A stretch of DNA of 64,000 nt from Nitrosomonadales bacterium (lineage in GTDB: Bacteria; Pseudomonadota; Gammaproteobacteria; Burkholderiales; Gallionellaceae), in NCBI GenBank assembly GCA_016716325.1, contig JADJWO010000001.1, positions 1,550,001-1,614,000 on the forward strand, written 5' to 3'. The notes beneath the pieces are model-generated. The model was not told the DNA's origin. It saw only the letters and a program-made list of their open reading frames with translations, and did no database searches. Shown one piece after another: positions 8,268-15,959 of the stretch. The translations under genes and the position numbers were made by a program. The first letter of the stretch is position 1. Each line of letters opens with the position of its first letter.

Positions 8268-9906
8268 CTTTATTTTCCTTTTCGGCAGCACGGGTGATAT
8301 ACCACTGTTGACCGATGGAAAGAAGGTTGTTGACAATGGAATACAGTACCAACCCCGCCGGGAAGAAGAAGAAAATTATGCTGAAGGCAATGGGCATAAT
8401 CTGCATCACCTTTGCTTGCAATGGATCTGGTGGTGTGGGATTCAGGCGCATCTGGATAATCATGCTCGCCCCCATTATTACCGGTAATACGTAATATGGG
8501 TCTGCTGCGGAAAGATCGGTAATCCATCCGAAGAACGGCGCATAACGCATTTCAACGCTTGACAGTATTGCCCAGTACAATGCAATAAATACAGGGATTT
8601 GAATCAATACCGGCAAACATCCGCCCAAAGGATTTATTTTTTCACTCTTGTACAAATCCATCATGGCGCGATTTAGCTGCTCTCTGTCATCCGGGTATTG
8701 TTGTTTGATTTTTTCCAGCTTGGGCGCAACTACGCGCATTTTCGCCATCGAACGATAACTGGCCGCAGAAAGGGGGAAAAATACCAGTTTAATCAAAACG
8801 GTAAGCAATATAATTGCAACGCCCCAATTGTGAACCCAATCATTTAATAGCGACATTACCCAAAATATTGGGGTAGCTATAATTGTTAGCCAACCGTAAT
8901 CTACTGTTAAACCCAAGCCTGGTGCAATTTGGTTTAAATCTGTTTTTGCTGGCCCAACATAAAGCTTGGATTCTATTTGTGTTTTTTGTCCTGATTCAAC
9001 AGTTACTTCGGGTGAAATGTATCCCACAGCATATTGATCACCGCTCAATTTCCGTGTGAAATTCTCATGTGTGCCATTATCACTAGGCAACCAAGCCGCA
9101 ACAAAATAGTGTTGCAAAATACCTATCCAACCATCATCCGCCTGCTTGGCGTATTCGGCATTCCCCTTCTCAATATCCTCGAATTGAATTTTCTGGAATT
9201 TTTCCTTATCTGTGTATACGGCGGCACCAATATAAGTAGGCAAAAGTTTCGAGCTGCCCTCTGGAGCCACGCTGTTTCTGATTAACTGAAAATAGCTACT
9301 TGCCTTTATCGGCGATGGGCCCACATTGTTCACTTCGTAGGAAACCCCCAATAGATAACTTCCTTTATAAAAGGTAATCGTTTTAGAAACTTCTAGTGCG
9401 CCACCCACGGATTTAAGCTGAACCCGGATTTGTTCTGCGTTTTCAGCAAGTTCGTATTGGTATTGTTCAGGAATGAATGCGCTGGTGTGGTTAGGCAACC
9501 CCGTTCCAAGCAAACCGCTTTGCGCGACATAATTGTGGGTGCCCTCACCGCGCTGAAATATCACCATTGGCTTGTTCTTATCCAAACCATCGGGATGCTC
9601 CAATAGCGCTAAATAACTTATATCGCCCCCAATGGTGCTGATTTCAGCTTCCAGTGTGTCTGTTTTAACGTGAATTATTTGTTCGCTTTCCTGTTGGGCG
9701 GATTGCCGAACCACAGCCGACTGCTGGCTTATGATGGTGTGCCCCAATTCACCAGATGGTACAACCTTTTGATTTTCTGTTTTTTTATTGGCGCTCTCGC
9801 TTTCCTGAACATATTGATCAGGATATTGATAGCGTTGCCAGCCATCCCAAACCAAGGCAAGCGAGAATGTAAAAATTAGAAACAAGAATAGTCTTTGTAA
9901 GTCCAT
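8248..9906 (-). CDS. yidC: Membrane protein insertase YidC (Oxa1 family)
   Basis: A 552-residue insertase. Residues 1-20 form the first membrane helix (LFLFLIFTFSLALVW), followed by a large periplasmic beta-sandwich domain, typical of Gram-negative YidC, up to about residue 340. The conserved five-helix core follows, including FFPLSAASYRSMAKM, whose Arg lies in the hydrophilic insertion groove, and the motif GCLPVLIQIPVFIALYW. It inserts and folds membrane proteins with or without SecYEG, including F0 subunits a and c encoded nearby. It lies 14 bases after yidD and overlaps the mnmE start by 20 bases. Confidence 0.96.
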   Translation of the reverse strand: MDLQRLFLFLIFTFSLALVWDGWQRYQYPDQYVQESESANKKTENQKVVPSGELGHTIISQQSAVVRQSAQQESEQIIHVKTDTLEAEISTIGGDISYLALLEHPDGLDKNKPMVIFQRGEGTHNYVAQSGLLGTGLPNHTSAFIPEQYQYELAENAEQIRVQLKSVGGALEVSKTITFYKGSYLLGVSYEVNNVGPSPIKASSYFQLIRNSVAPEGSSKLLPTYIGAAVYTDKEKFQKIQFEDIEKGNAEYAKQADDGWIGILQHYFVAAWLPSDNGTHENFTRKLSGDQYAVGYISPEVTVESGQKTQIESKLYVGPAKTDLNQIAPGLGLTVDYGWLTIIATPIFWVMSLLNDWVHNWGVAIILLTVLIKLVFFPLSAASYRSMAKMRVVAPKLEKIKQQYPDDREQLNRAMMDLYKSEKINPLGGCLPVLIQIPVFIALYWAILSSVEMRYAPFFGWITDLSAADPYYVLPVIMGASMIIQMRLNPTPPDPLQAKVMQIMPIAFSIIFFFFPAGLVLYSIVNNLLSIGQQWYITRAAEKENKGATTKR

Positions 9907-9920
9907 GATTCAAACCTAAG

Positions 9921-10130
9921 TTATGGTACTGGATCATATCCACCAGGATGCCAGGGGTTACAACGCAACAATCTTTTAACGCTTAACCAAGCACCTCTGA
10001 TTAGTCCATGCTTTGATATGGCCTCACAAGCATAATGTGAACAACTGGGAGCAAATCTGCAGGTTGGTGGGTGTAGTGGGCTGATCAGATATTGATAGCC
10101 GTGTATCAGCTTGATTACGATTTTTCGCAT
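9921..10130 (-). CDS. yidD: Membrane protein insertion efficiency factor YidD
   Basis: A 69-residue YidD (DUF37) protein with the usual layout: an amphipathic N-terminus (MRKIVIKLIHGYQYLISPL), three cysteines in RFAPSCSHYACEAI and LLRCNPWHPGGYDPVP at the C-terminus. It is thought to assist YidC-dependent insertion at the inner membrane. Its start overlaps the end of rnpA by 16 bases, and yidC follows, which is the standard rpmH-rnpA-yidD-yidC arrangement. Confidence 0.95.
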   Translation of the reverse strand: MRKIVIKLIHGYQYLISPLHPPTCRFAPSCSHYACEAISKHGLIRGAWLSVKRLLRCNPWHPGGYDPVP

Positions 10131-10507
10131 CTGTTTTCAACCAAGCCAAACAGCTTTATTAAATTTTCATCTCGCTTGTTCAGCCCTTGAATATAGGCAG
10201 GCCTTACCAACACAACCAGATCCAGCTTGCAGAACCTTATGTTGTGCTGACGGAACGTTTCCCGAATTTCTCTCTTGGCCCTGTTTCGATTGGTTGCGCT
10301 GGGAATGGTTTTTTTCCCCGCAATTATTCCAAGTCTGGCACTTTTCCCTTTGTTGCGCGTGAAAAAAACCTTGTAGCAACTGCCAGCAATGTTTTCAGAC
10401 TTGATTACATGATTAAAGCCGTCTTTGCGCAACAGCCGTTGTGCGGCAGAAAGTTTTGCGCGGATACTAAACTGCGAGTTTTGCACGGCCCTTGGCACGA
10501 CGTGCAT
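10115..10507 (-). CDS. rnpA: Ribonuclease P protein component RnpA
   Basis: The protein subunit of RNase P, up to 130 residues, which helps the RNA subunit bind pre-tRNA 5' leaders. The RNR signature is clear in SATNRNRAKREIRETFR (about residues 70-86). The start is uncertain: the ATG at 10507 lies 41 bases inside rpmH in another frame, and a GTG at 10486 is an alternative; the conserved part begins around FSIRAKLSAAQRLLRKDGF, which both would include. Overlap or near overlap with rpmH is a recurrent feature of this pair. Downstream it overlaps yidD by 16 bases. Confidence 0.93.
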   Translation of the reverse strand: MHVVPRAVQNSQFSIRAKLSAAQRLLRKDGFNHVIKSENIAGSCYKVFFTRNKGKSARLGIIAGKKTIPSATNRNRAKREIRETFRQHNIRFCKLDLVVLVRPAYIQGLNKRDENLIKLFGLVENRCEKS

Positions 10508-10601
10508 TGATTACAGCACGGCCCCCGCGTGTTTTCATACGAACCAAAAATCCGTGTGTACGCTTTCTTCGGGTAACAGAAGGTTGATATGTGCGTTTCA
10601 T
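10467..10601 (-). CDS. rpmH: 50S ribosomal protein L34
   Basis: A 44-residue highly basic protein found by reading the minus strand from ATG 10601; it is very short and could be missed. The sequence starts MKRTYQPSVTRRKRTHGF and contains FLVRMKTRGGRAVINARRAK, matching L34 along its length. It is the first gene of the leftward operon rpmH-rnpA-yidD-yidC-mnmE and directly follows a strong sigma-70 promoter at 10632-10660. Confidence 0.97.
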   Translation of the reverse strand: MKRTYQPSVTRRKRTHGFLVRMKTRGGRAVINARRAKGRAKLAV

Positions 10602-10631
10602 AGTATTAATCCCATTTTCTCAAAGCGCGGT

Positions 10632-10660
10632 ATTACAAAGCCTTACGGCAGGCCTGTCAA
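10632..10660 (-). promoter_or_regulatory. Sigma-70 promoter of rpmH operon
   Basis: On the minus strand there is a perfect -35 TTGACA (10655-10660) and a -10 TGTAAT (10632-10637) with a 17-base spacer, 30 bases before the rpmH ATG. The quality fits a highly expressed ribosomal-protein operon. Confidence 0.8.
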
Positions 10661-10680
10661 GCATAATTTGGTTTTTTACC

Positions 10681-10689
10681 TGTGGATAA
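10681..10689 (-). promoter_or_regulatory. DnaA box in rpmH-dnaA intergenic region
   Basis: TGTGGATAA on the plus strand is TTATCCACA on the minus strand, a perfect R1-type DnaA box. It lies 88 bases before the dnaA start and about 20 bases upstream of the rpmH -35, so it may serve dnaA autoregulation as well as origin function. The rest of the 175-base gap (10602-10776) is AT-rich; I found no second perfect box. Confidence 0.75.
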
Positions 10690-10776
10690 GTTTTTGTCCG
10701 GCCTGTAAAATGCACGAGCATTTTCTGTTTGCCGATTTTCATACACAAAAAAGATCTCAACCCATATACCGTAGCC

Positions 10777-12129
10777 ATGTTGGATATTTCATTTTGGGAT
10801 TCATGCCTTCGTTCGTTTAAGAAAAACTTGCCGCCACAGCAATATAACTCCTGGATAAAACCATTAGTGCTTAAAAACGAGAATGGTACTTTTGTTCTCA
10901 CCGCTCCCAATACCTTTACCTTAAAATTGGTTCAGGAGCGTTTTATGCCCGAAATCAGCAGGCAGGCCGAGTTGATTTATTCGCCCGCACCCTCGTTTGA
11001 GTTTCGCGTTATTGAGATAGAAAACACCAATAAACCGCTTGATGTTGTTAAACCACGATCCCCTACTGTTGTAGAAAGCAAGCCAAAAATCGAACCCTCG
11101 TTTCGCAGTTATGGAAAGCTTAACCCAAATTTAACTTTTGCTAATTTCGTTACTGGTAAAGCCAATCAGCTTGCCTTTGCTGCGGCCTCTCAAGTTGCAG
11201 AATTACCTGGCGCTTCTTACAACCCTCTGTTTATTTATGGCGGGGTGGGACTGGGAAAAACTCACCTAACACAAGCCATAGGCAACCAGATTAAAATCAA
11301 CAATCCGCAAGCGAAAATTTGTTACATGCATGCTGAGCGTTACGTTTCAGATGTGGTTCGCGCTTACCAATCCAATAAATTTGAAGAATTCAAGCAATAC
11401 TACCATTCGCTCGATATATTATTGATTGACGACATCCAGTTCTTTGCTGGCAAACAAAAAACTCAAGAAGAATTCTTTTACGCCTTTAATACCCTTGTTG
11501 ATTCTCATAAGCAGGTTATTATGACCAGCGATACATTTCCAAAGGAAATTAGTGGGTTGGATAGTCGTTTGGTTTCTCGTTTTGGGTGGGGGTTAACCGT
11601 TGCTATTGAGCCTCCTGAATTGGAAATGCGGGTAGCTATTTTGTTAAAAAAAGCCAATCTGGGTGGGTATGTGCTTGATGAAGCGGTCGCTTTTTTTGTT
11701 GCCAAACATGTAAACTCGAACGTTAGAGAATTAGAGGGTGCATTAAAGCGCGTGGAAGCTTATGCAAAATTTCATCGTCGCTCCATATCAGTAGAAACAG
11801 CAAAAGAAGCTCTAAAGGATATTTTGATCGCACAAAATAGACAGATATCAATTGAGAATATCCAAAAAACTGTAACTGACTATTACCGCATTAAATTAGT
11901 AGATTTATTGTCAAAGAAGAGATCACGCAATCTAACGAGGCCGCGGCAGATCGCCATGTCTCTTGCTCGCGAATTAACCGCGATGAGCTTACCTGAAATA
12001 GGTAACGCTTTTGGTGGAAAAGATCATTCGACCGTTATTCATGCTTGTAAGATGGTCGAAATCTTCAGGGGAGCAGATACAACAATCGATGCTGACTATA
12101 GAATATTGCTCCAGACGTTACGTGGATAA
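10777..12129 (+). CDS. dnaA: Chromosomal replication initiator protein DnaA
   Basis: A 450-residue initiator. Domain I starts SFWDSCLRSFKKNLPPQQYNSW. The AAA+ domain III has Walker A GGVGLGKTHLTQA near residue 155 and Walker B ILLIDDIQFF. Domain IV ends with GKDHSTVIHACK, the DnaA-box-reading signature. The ATG at 10777 is chosen because it gives the family N-terminus; a TTG frame 16 codons upstream is not conserved. It binds TTATNCACA boxes and melts oriC. The linker domain II (about residues 88-110) is short. The gene is visibly AT-richer than the carbon-fixation genes further along. Confidence 0.97.
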   Translation: MLDISFWDSCLRSFKKNLPPQQYNSWIKPLVLKNENGTFVLTAPNTFTLKLVQERFMPEISRQAELIYSPAPSFEFRVIEIENTNKPLDVVKPRSPTVVESKPKIEPSFRSYGKLNPNLTFANFVTGKANQLAFAAASQVAELPGASYNPLFIYGGVGLGKTHLTQAIGNQIKINNPQAKICYMHAERYVSDVVRAYQSNKFEEFKQYYHSLDILLIDDIQFFAGKQKTQEEFFYAFNTLVDSHKQVIMTSDTFPKEISGLDSRLVSRFGWGLTVAIEPPELEMRVAILLKKANLGGYVLDEAVAFFVAKHVNSNVRELEGALKRVEAYAKFHRRSISVETAKEALKDILIAQNRQISIENIQKTVTDYYRIKLVDLLSKKRSRNLTRPRQIAMSLARELTAMSLPEIGNAFGGKDHSTVIHACKMVEIFRGADTTIDADYRILLQTLRG

Positions 12130-12326
12130 GTCAGCAAATATATGTGAGTGAATGTTAATAAGTTGGATTATCAAACTAGCTGCATAAATTATCCACATCT
12201 ATTCTGATTGCTATCAACAACATTAATCTATGTTTCACTATTAAGCATGTCTTTATATATAAATATATTTTCAGGTTACCAACAAGAGATGGTGTTTATT
12301 ATTAGTTTTTACTAAGGATTTATATT
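12130..12326. other. Candidate replication origin oriC (dnaA-dnaN intergenic)
   Basis: This 197-base AT-rich gap holds a perfect DnaA box TTATCCACA at 12189-12197 and abuts a one-mismatch box (CGTGGATAA, 12121-12129) overlapping the dnaA stop. The stretch 12250-12275 is almost pure A/T (TTTATATATAAATATATTTT) and would suit a DNA-unwinding element. Gene direction flips just to the left, between rpmH and dnaA, and parS sites lie on both sides. Few strict boxes are present, so relaxed boxes or the rpmH-dnaA gap may also contribute. Confidence 0.7.
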
Positions 12327-13433
12327 ATGTTTATTGAAAAGGTCGATAAAGAAACCATACTTAAGCCATTGCAAGTGGTAATTGGAATCGTAGAAAGGAA
12401 GCAAACCCTTCCTATTTTGTCCAATGTGCTGATTGAAAGCCATGACAATAAAATTCGCTTTACTGCAACTGACCTGGAAATACAAATTACAACAACGATC
12501 GACGTTAACTCTGAAAAAGGGCAAAGCTCCTCTATTACTGTTAATGGAAAAAAATTACAGGAAATCCTTCGTGTGTTGCCCGAACAAAGCAAGATATCAA
12601 TTGATGTCAAAGAAAATAAAGCCCTAATTAGAGCAAACAAGAGTCGTTTCAGTCTGCAAACATTACCAGCGCAGGACTTCCCTAAACTGAGCAATCAGTT
12701 GGAAGGCGCAAAAAATATAGTTTTAATGCAAAAGGAACTTAAAAACCTTCTGCTTTCAGTACAATATGCAATGGCTCAACAGGATGTCCGCTACTACTTA
12801 AATGGCGTATTGCTGATATTGGATGGAAATAGATTAAAGGCAGTGGCAACAGATGGACATAGGCTGGCCTATAACAGCGGAATCGTAGAGGGAGCTTTCG
12901 AAAAAAACGAAATTATTCTGCCTCGCAAGGCTGTAATTGAGCTATCGAAATTACTGGCAGATTCAGAAGACAGTGTCGAGATAGAATTTTCGAAACAGCA
13001 AGTCAAAGCCACTTTTTCTGGAGTTACTTTGATAACTAAAGTAATTGATGGGAAGTTCCCAGATTATGAAAGAGTCATCCCAAAATATGAAAACCATCTA
13101 ACGATGGATCGTATTTTGATACAGCAAGCGCTGCTGCGTGCGGCAATCTTGTCTAACGAAAAATTCAGGGGTGTACGCTTTGTTCTAACAGAAAAAAATC
13201 TCAGTATTATCAGCAGTAATAGTGAGCAGGAAGAGGCGCAAGAAGAAATAGAAACTGATTATCATGGCGAAGCGCTTGATATTGGATTTAATGTTAACTA
13301 CCTGATGGACGGCCTCAATAATATTAGCGGAGAAACAGCAAATTTTTCATTTGGGGATCCAAATAGCAGCATATTGATAACAACACCAGAAAATCAAGAA
13401 TTTCGCTATGTAGTAATGCCAATGCGCATTTAA
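12327..13433 (+). CDS. dnaN: DNA polymerase III beta sliding clamp
   Basis: A 368-residue clamp subunit, close to the usual 366. Three repeated clamp domains are expected; recognisable segments are LPILSNVLIE near residue 30, VATDGHRLAY near 173 and the C-terminal YVVMPMRI, which belongs to the hydrophobic pocket that binds polymerase peptides. It encircles DNA and tethers replicative polymerases. The ATG at 12327 has AAGGA about nine bases upstream. The coding sequence is AT-rich. Confidence 0.97.
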   Translation: MFIEKVDKETILKPLQVVIGIVERKQTLPILSNVLIESHDNKIRFTATDLEIQITTTIDVNSEKGQSSSITVNGKKLQEILRVLPEQSKISIDVKENKALIRANKSRFSLQTLPAQDFPKLSNQLEGAKNIVLMQKELKNLLLSVQYAMAQQDVRYYLNGVLLILDGNRLKAVATDGHRLAYNSGIVEGAFEKNEIILPRKAVIELSKLLADSEDSVEIEFSKQQVKATFSGVTLITKVIDGKFPDYERVIPKYENHLTMDRILIQQALLRAAILSNEKFRGVRFVLTEKNLSIISSNSEQEEAQEEIETDYHGEALDIGFNVNYLMDGLNNISGETANFSFGDPNSSILITTPENQEFRYVVMPMRI

Positions 13434-13443
13434 TTAAAAACAC

Positions 13444-13459
13444 GGTTTCACGTGAAACA
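13444..13459. promoter_or_regulatory. Second parS site (one mismatch)
   Basis: GGTTTCACGTGAAACA differs from the parS consensus only at the first base. It lies in the 49-base dnaN-gyrB gap, on the other side of oriC from the 6894 site. Confidence 0.88.
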
Positions 13460-13482
13460 AAGCAAACCCCAGGAAAATAATA

Positions 13483-15861
13483 ATGAGTGAATACAATTCT
13501 AGTAGCATTAAGGTACTTAAAGGACTAGAGGCAGTCCGTAAGCGCCCTGGGATGTATATCGGTGATACCAATGACGGTACTGGATTACATCATATGGTGT
13601 TTGAGGCAGTTGATAATGCTATAGACGAGGCGCTTGCTGGATATTGCAATGAAATAAATGTGATAATTCATGCGGATAATTCAATTAGTGTTGCTGATAA
13701 TGGGCGAGGGATACCAACAGACATACATAAAGAAGAAGGGCGCTCCGCCGCTGAAGTTATCATGACAATCCTGCACGCAGGGGGAAAATTTGATAACAAC
13801 TCATATAAGGTATCAGGCGGCTTACATGGTGTGGGCGTCTCGGTAGTTAATGCGCTGTCAGAGTGGCTGAAACTAACCATTCACCGCGAAGGAAAAGAAT
13901 ACTTCATGGAATTTCATCATGGAGAACCGGTTGCACCACTTAAAGTAATTGGGGCGTCAACCAAAAAAGGCACTGTTGTACACTTTCTTCCCGCTAAAGA
14001 GACATTTGGTCTAATTGAGTTTCATTTTGATATCCTAGCAAAACGTTTGCGAGAACTTTCTTTTTTAAACAACGGAGTAAAAGTTGCGCTAATTGATCAT
14101 CGTACCGGCAAGGAAGAGAATTTTGCATTCGCCGGAGGCATTCGGGGCTTTGTTGAGTATATGAACCGAAATAAATCGGCACTACACCCAACGGTCTTCC
14201 ATGCAATCGGTGAAAAGGATGGAATTACTGCAGAAATTGCGATGCAATGGAATGATTCATATCAGGAAACTGTGCAATGTTTTACTAATAATATTCCACA
14301 GCGAGATGGTGGTACGCATTTAACCGCTTTGCGTACCGCGATGACTCGCACCTTAAATAATTATATTGAAGCTGAACAGCTAGCAAAAAAAGCCAAAGTA
14401 GACACCGCCGGTGATGATATGCGGGAGGGTTTGACAGCCGTATTATCAGTAAAGCTACCCGATCCAAAGTTTTCATCCCAAACCAAGGATAAGTTGGTGT
14501 CATCTGAGGTTCGCCCAGTGATTGAGGATCTGATTGGTCAACAGATGGGCGCATTTTTGCTGGAAAAACCAAATGATGCAAAAATTATAGTTAATAAAAT
14601 CATTGATGCCGCCCGAGCTCGCGAAGCTGCCCGAAAGGCACGCGAACTGACGCGCCGAAAGGGGATTTTGGACGGTATCGGGCTGCCTGGAAAATTGGCG
14701 GATTGCCAAGAAAAAGACCCCGCCCTGTCGGAGCTGTATTTGGTTGAAGGAGACTCAGCGGGGGGGTCGGCCAAACAGGGGCGCGACCGAAAATTTCAGG
14801 CAATATTACCCCTTAAAGGGAAGATTCTGAATGTTGAAAAAGCCCGTTTTGAAAAGTTGATTGCATCACAGGAAATTGCAACACTGATTACAGTGCTGGG
14901 AACCGGTATTGGCAAGGACGAATATAACGCGGACAAGCTGCGTTATCATCGAATCATCATCATGACCGACGCAGATGTAGATGGTTCACATATACGCACG
15001 CTCCTCCTGACTTTTTTCTATCGTCAAATGCCGGAATTGGTTGAGCGCGGCCACATTTACATTGCACAACCTCCGCTATACAAAATCAAACAAGGCAAGG
15101 AAGAGCGCTATCTCAAGGATGACCAAGAGATGAAAACATATATGCTCAATTCCGGGTTGAAAAATGCGGTGTTATACCCATCGGTTGATGCCAATCCGAT
15201 TCAGACTGATGCGCTGGAAGAAATTGCCAAGCAATATTTTATTGCAGAGGCTGTAATTGATCGGCTGTCCCGCTTCACCGCACCAGAAGCCAGCCATGCG
15301 CTACTGACTTTACCCGCCTTGTCATTGGATAACGAAAGCTTGGCGCAAAGCGGTGCCAAATTGCTTGAAGATGCCTGTGGGGGCAATATCAAGGTTGTCG
15401 TCGAAACTGATGAAATGGGAGAGTTGCGTTTTTGCCTAAACAAGCTATACCACGGTAATTATTCGGTTAGCTATATAGATCATGATTTCCTGCATGGCAG
15501 TGACTATGCACAGATTCGTCAAGTGGCGGATATGCTGAACGATTTGATCAAGCCGGGCGCGTATATTGTTCGTGGAGAACAAAGGCGCATGATAACCAGT
15601 TTCAGGCAAGCCATGGACTGGCTGCTCGAAGAAGCAAAGCGCGGTATCAGTATCCAGCGTTATAAAGGCTTGGGTGAAATGAATCCAGAGCAATTGTGGG
15701 AAACCACAATGGATGTAAAAAACCGCATCTTGCTACGCGTACGTATTGAAGATGCAATTTCCGCCGATGAGATATTTACGACACTGATGGGCGATGTCGT
15801 TGAGCCGCGCCGGGCATTCATTGAGCAAAATGCACTCGGCGTGAAAAACCTGGACGTGTAA
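13483..15861 (+). CDS. gyrB: DNA gyrase subunit B
   Basis: A 792-residue type IIA topoisomerase subunit. The GHKL ATPase domain has the Asn/Asp motifs EAVDNAIDEALAG and VADNGRGIPT near residues 40-80, and the glycine lid GGLHGVGVSVVNALS near 110. The TOPRIM domain has YLVEGDSAGGSAKQGRDR around 420, with Glu as metal ligand, and MTDADVDGSHI near 495. The C-terminal part retains the roughly 170-residue insert typical of Gram-negative GyrB, ending in RYKGLGEMNPEQLWETTM. With GyrA it introduces negative supercoils. It is the third gene of the rightward dnaA-dnaN-gyrB set. Confidence 0.97.
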   Translation: MSEYNSSSIKVLKGLEAVRKRPGMYIGDTNDGTGLHHMVFEAVDNAIDEALAGYCNEINVIIHADNSISVADNGRGIPTDIHKEEGRSAAEVIMTILHAGGKFDNNSYKVSGGLHGVGVSVVNALSEWLKLTIHREGKEYFMEFHHGEPVAPLKVIGASTKKGTVVHFLPAKETFGLIEFHFDILAKRLRELSFLNNGVKVALIDHRTGKEENFAFAGGIRGFVEYMNRNKSALHPTVFHAIGEKDGITAEIAMQWNDSYQETVQCFTNNIPQRDGGTHLTALRTAMTRTLNNYIEAEQLAKKAKVDTAGDDMREGLTAVLSVKLPDPKFSSQTKDKLVSSEVRPVIEDLIGQQMGAFLLEKPNDAKIIVNKIIDAARAREAARKARELTRRKGILDGIGLPGKLADCQEKDPALSELYLVEGDSAGGSAKQGRDRKFQAILPLKGKILNVEKARFEKLIASQEIATLITVLGTGIGKDEYNADKLRYHRIIIMTDADVDGSHIRTLLLTFFYRQMPELVERGHIYIAQPPLYKIKQGKEERYLKDDQEMKTYMLNSGLKNAVLYPSVDANPIQTDALEEIAKQYFIAEAVIDRLSRFTAPEASHALLTLPALSLDNESLAQSGAKLLEDACGGNIKVVVETDEMGELRFCLNKLYHGNYSVSYIDHDFLHGSDYAQIRQVADMLNDLIKPGAYIVRGEQRRMITSFRQAMDWLLEEAKRGISIQRYKGLGEMNPEQLWETTMDVKNRILLRVRIEDAISADEIFTTLMGDVVEPRRAFIEQNALGVKNLDV

Positions 15862-15887
15862 TTTGTATTTTTGTAGGTTCTCAGAAA

Positions 15888-15930
15888 AGGTGACATTTTT
15901 CTCAATAAGTGAAAAAGTGGACACTTACCT
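15888..15930. other. Imperfect hairpin between convergent gyrB and topA
   Basis: The 98-base gap between the gyrB and topA stops contains TTTTTC (15896-15901) and GAAAAA (15911-15916) facing each other across a 9-base loop, with AGGT/ACCT arms outside. It could terminate transcription from both sides. GTGAAAAAGTGGACAC also resembles end repeats of some IS21-type elements, so a relic is possible; neither reading is certain. Confidence 0.35.
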
Positions 15931-15959
15931 GTGATGCAAGACGTCTGAACCACTACAAT

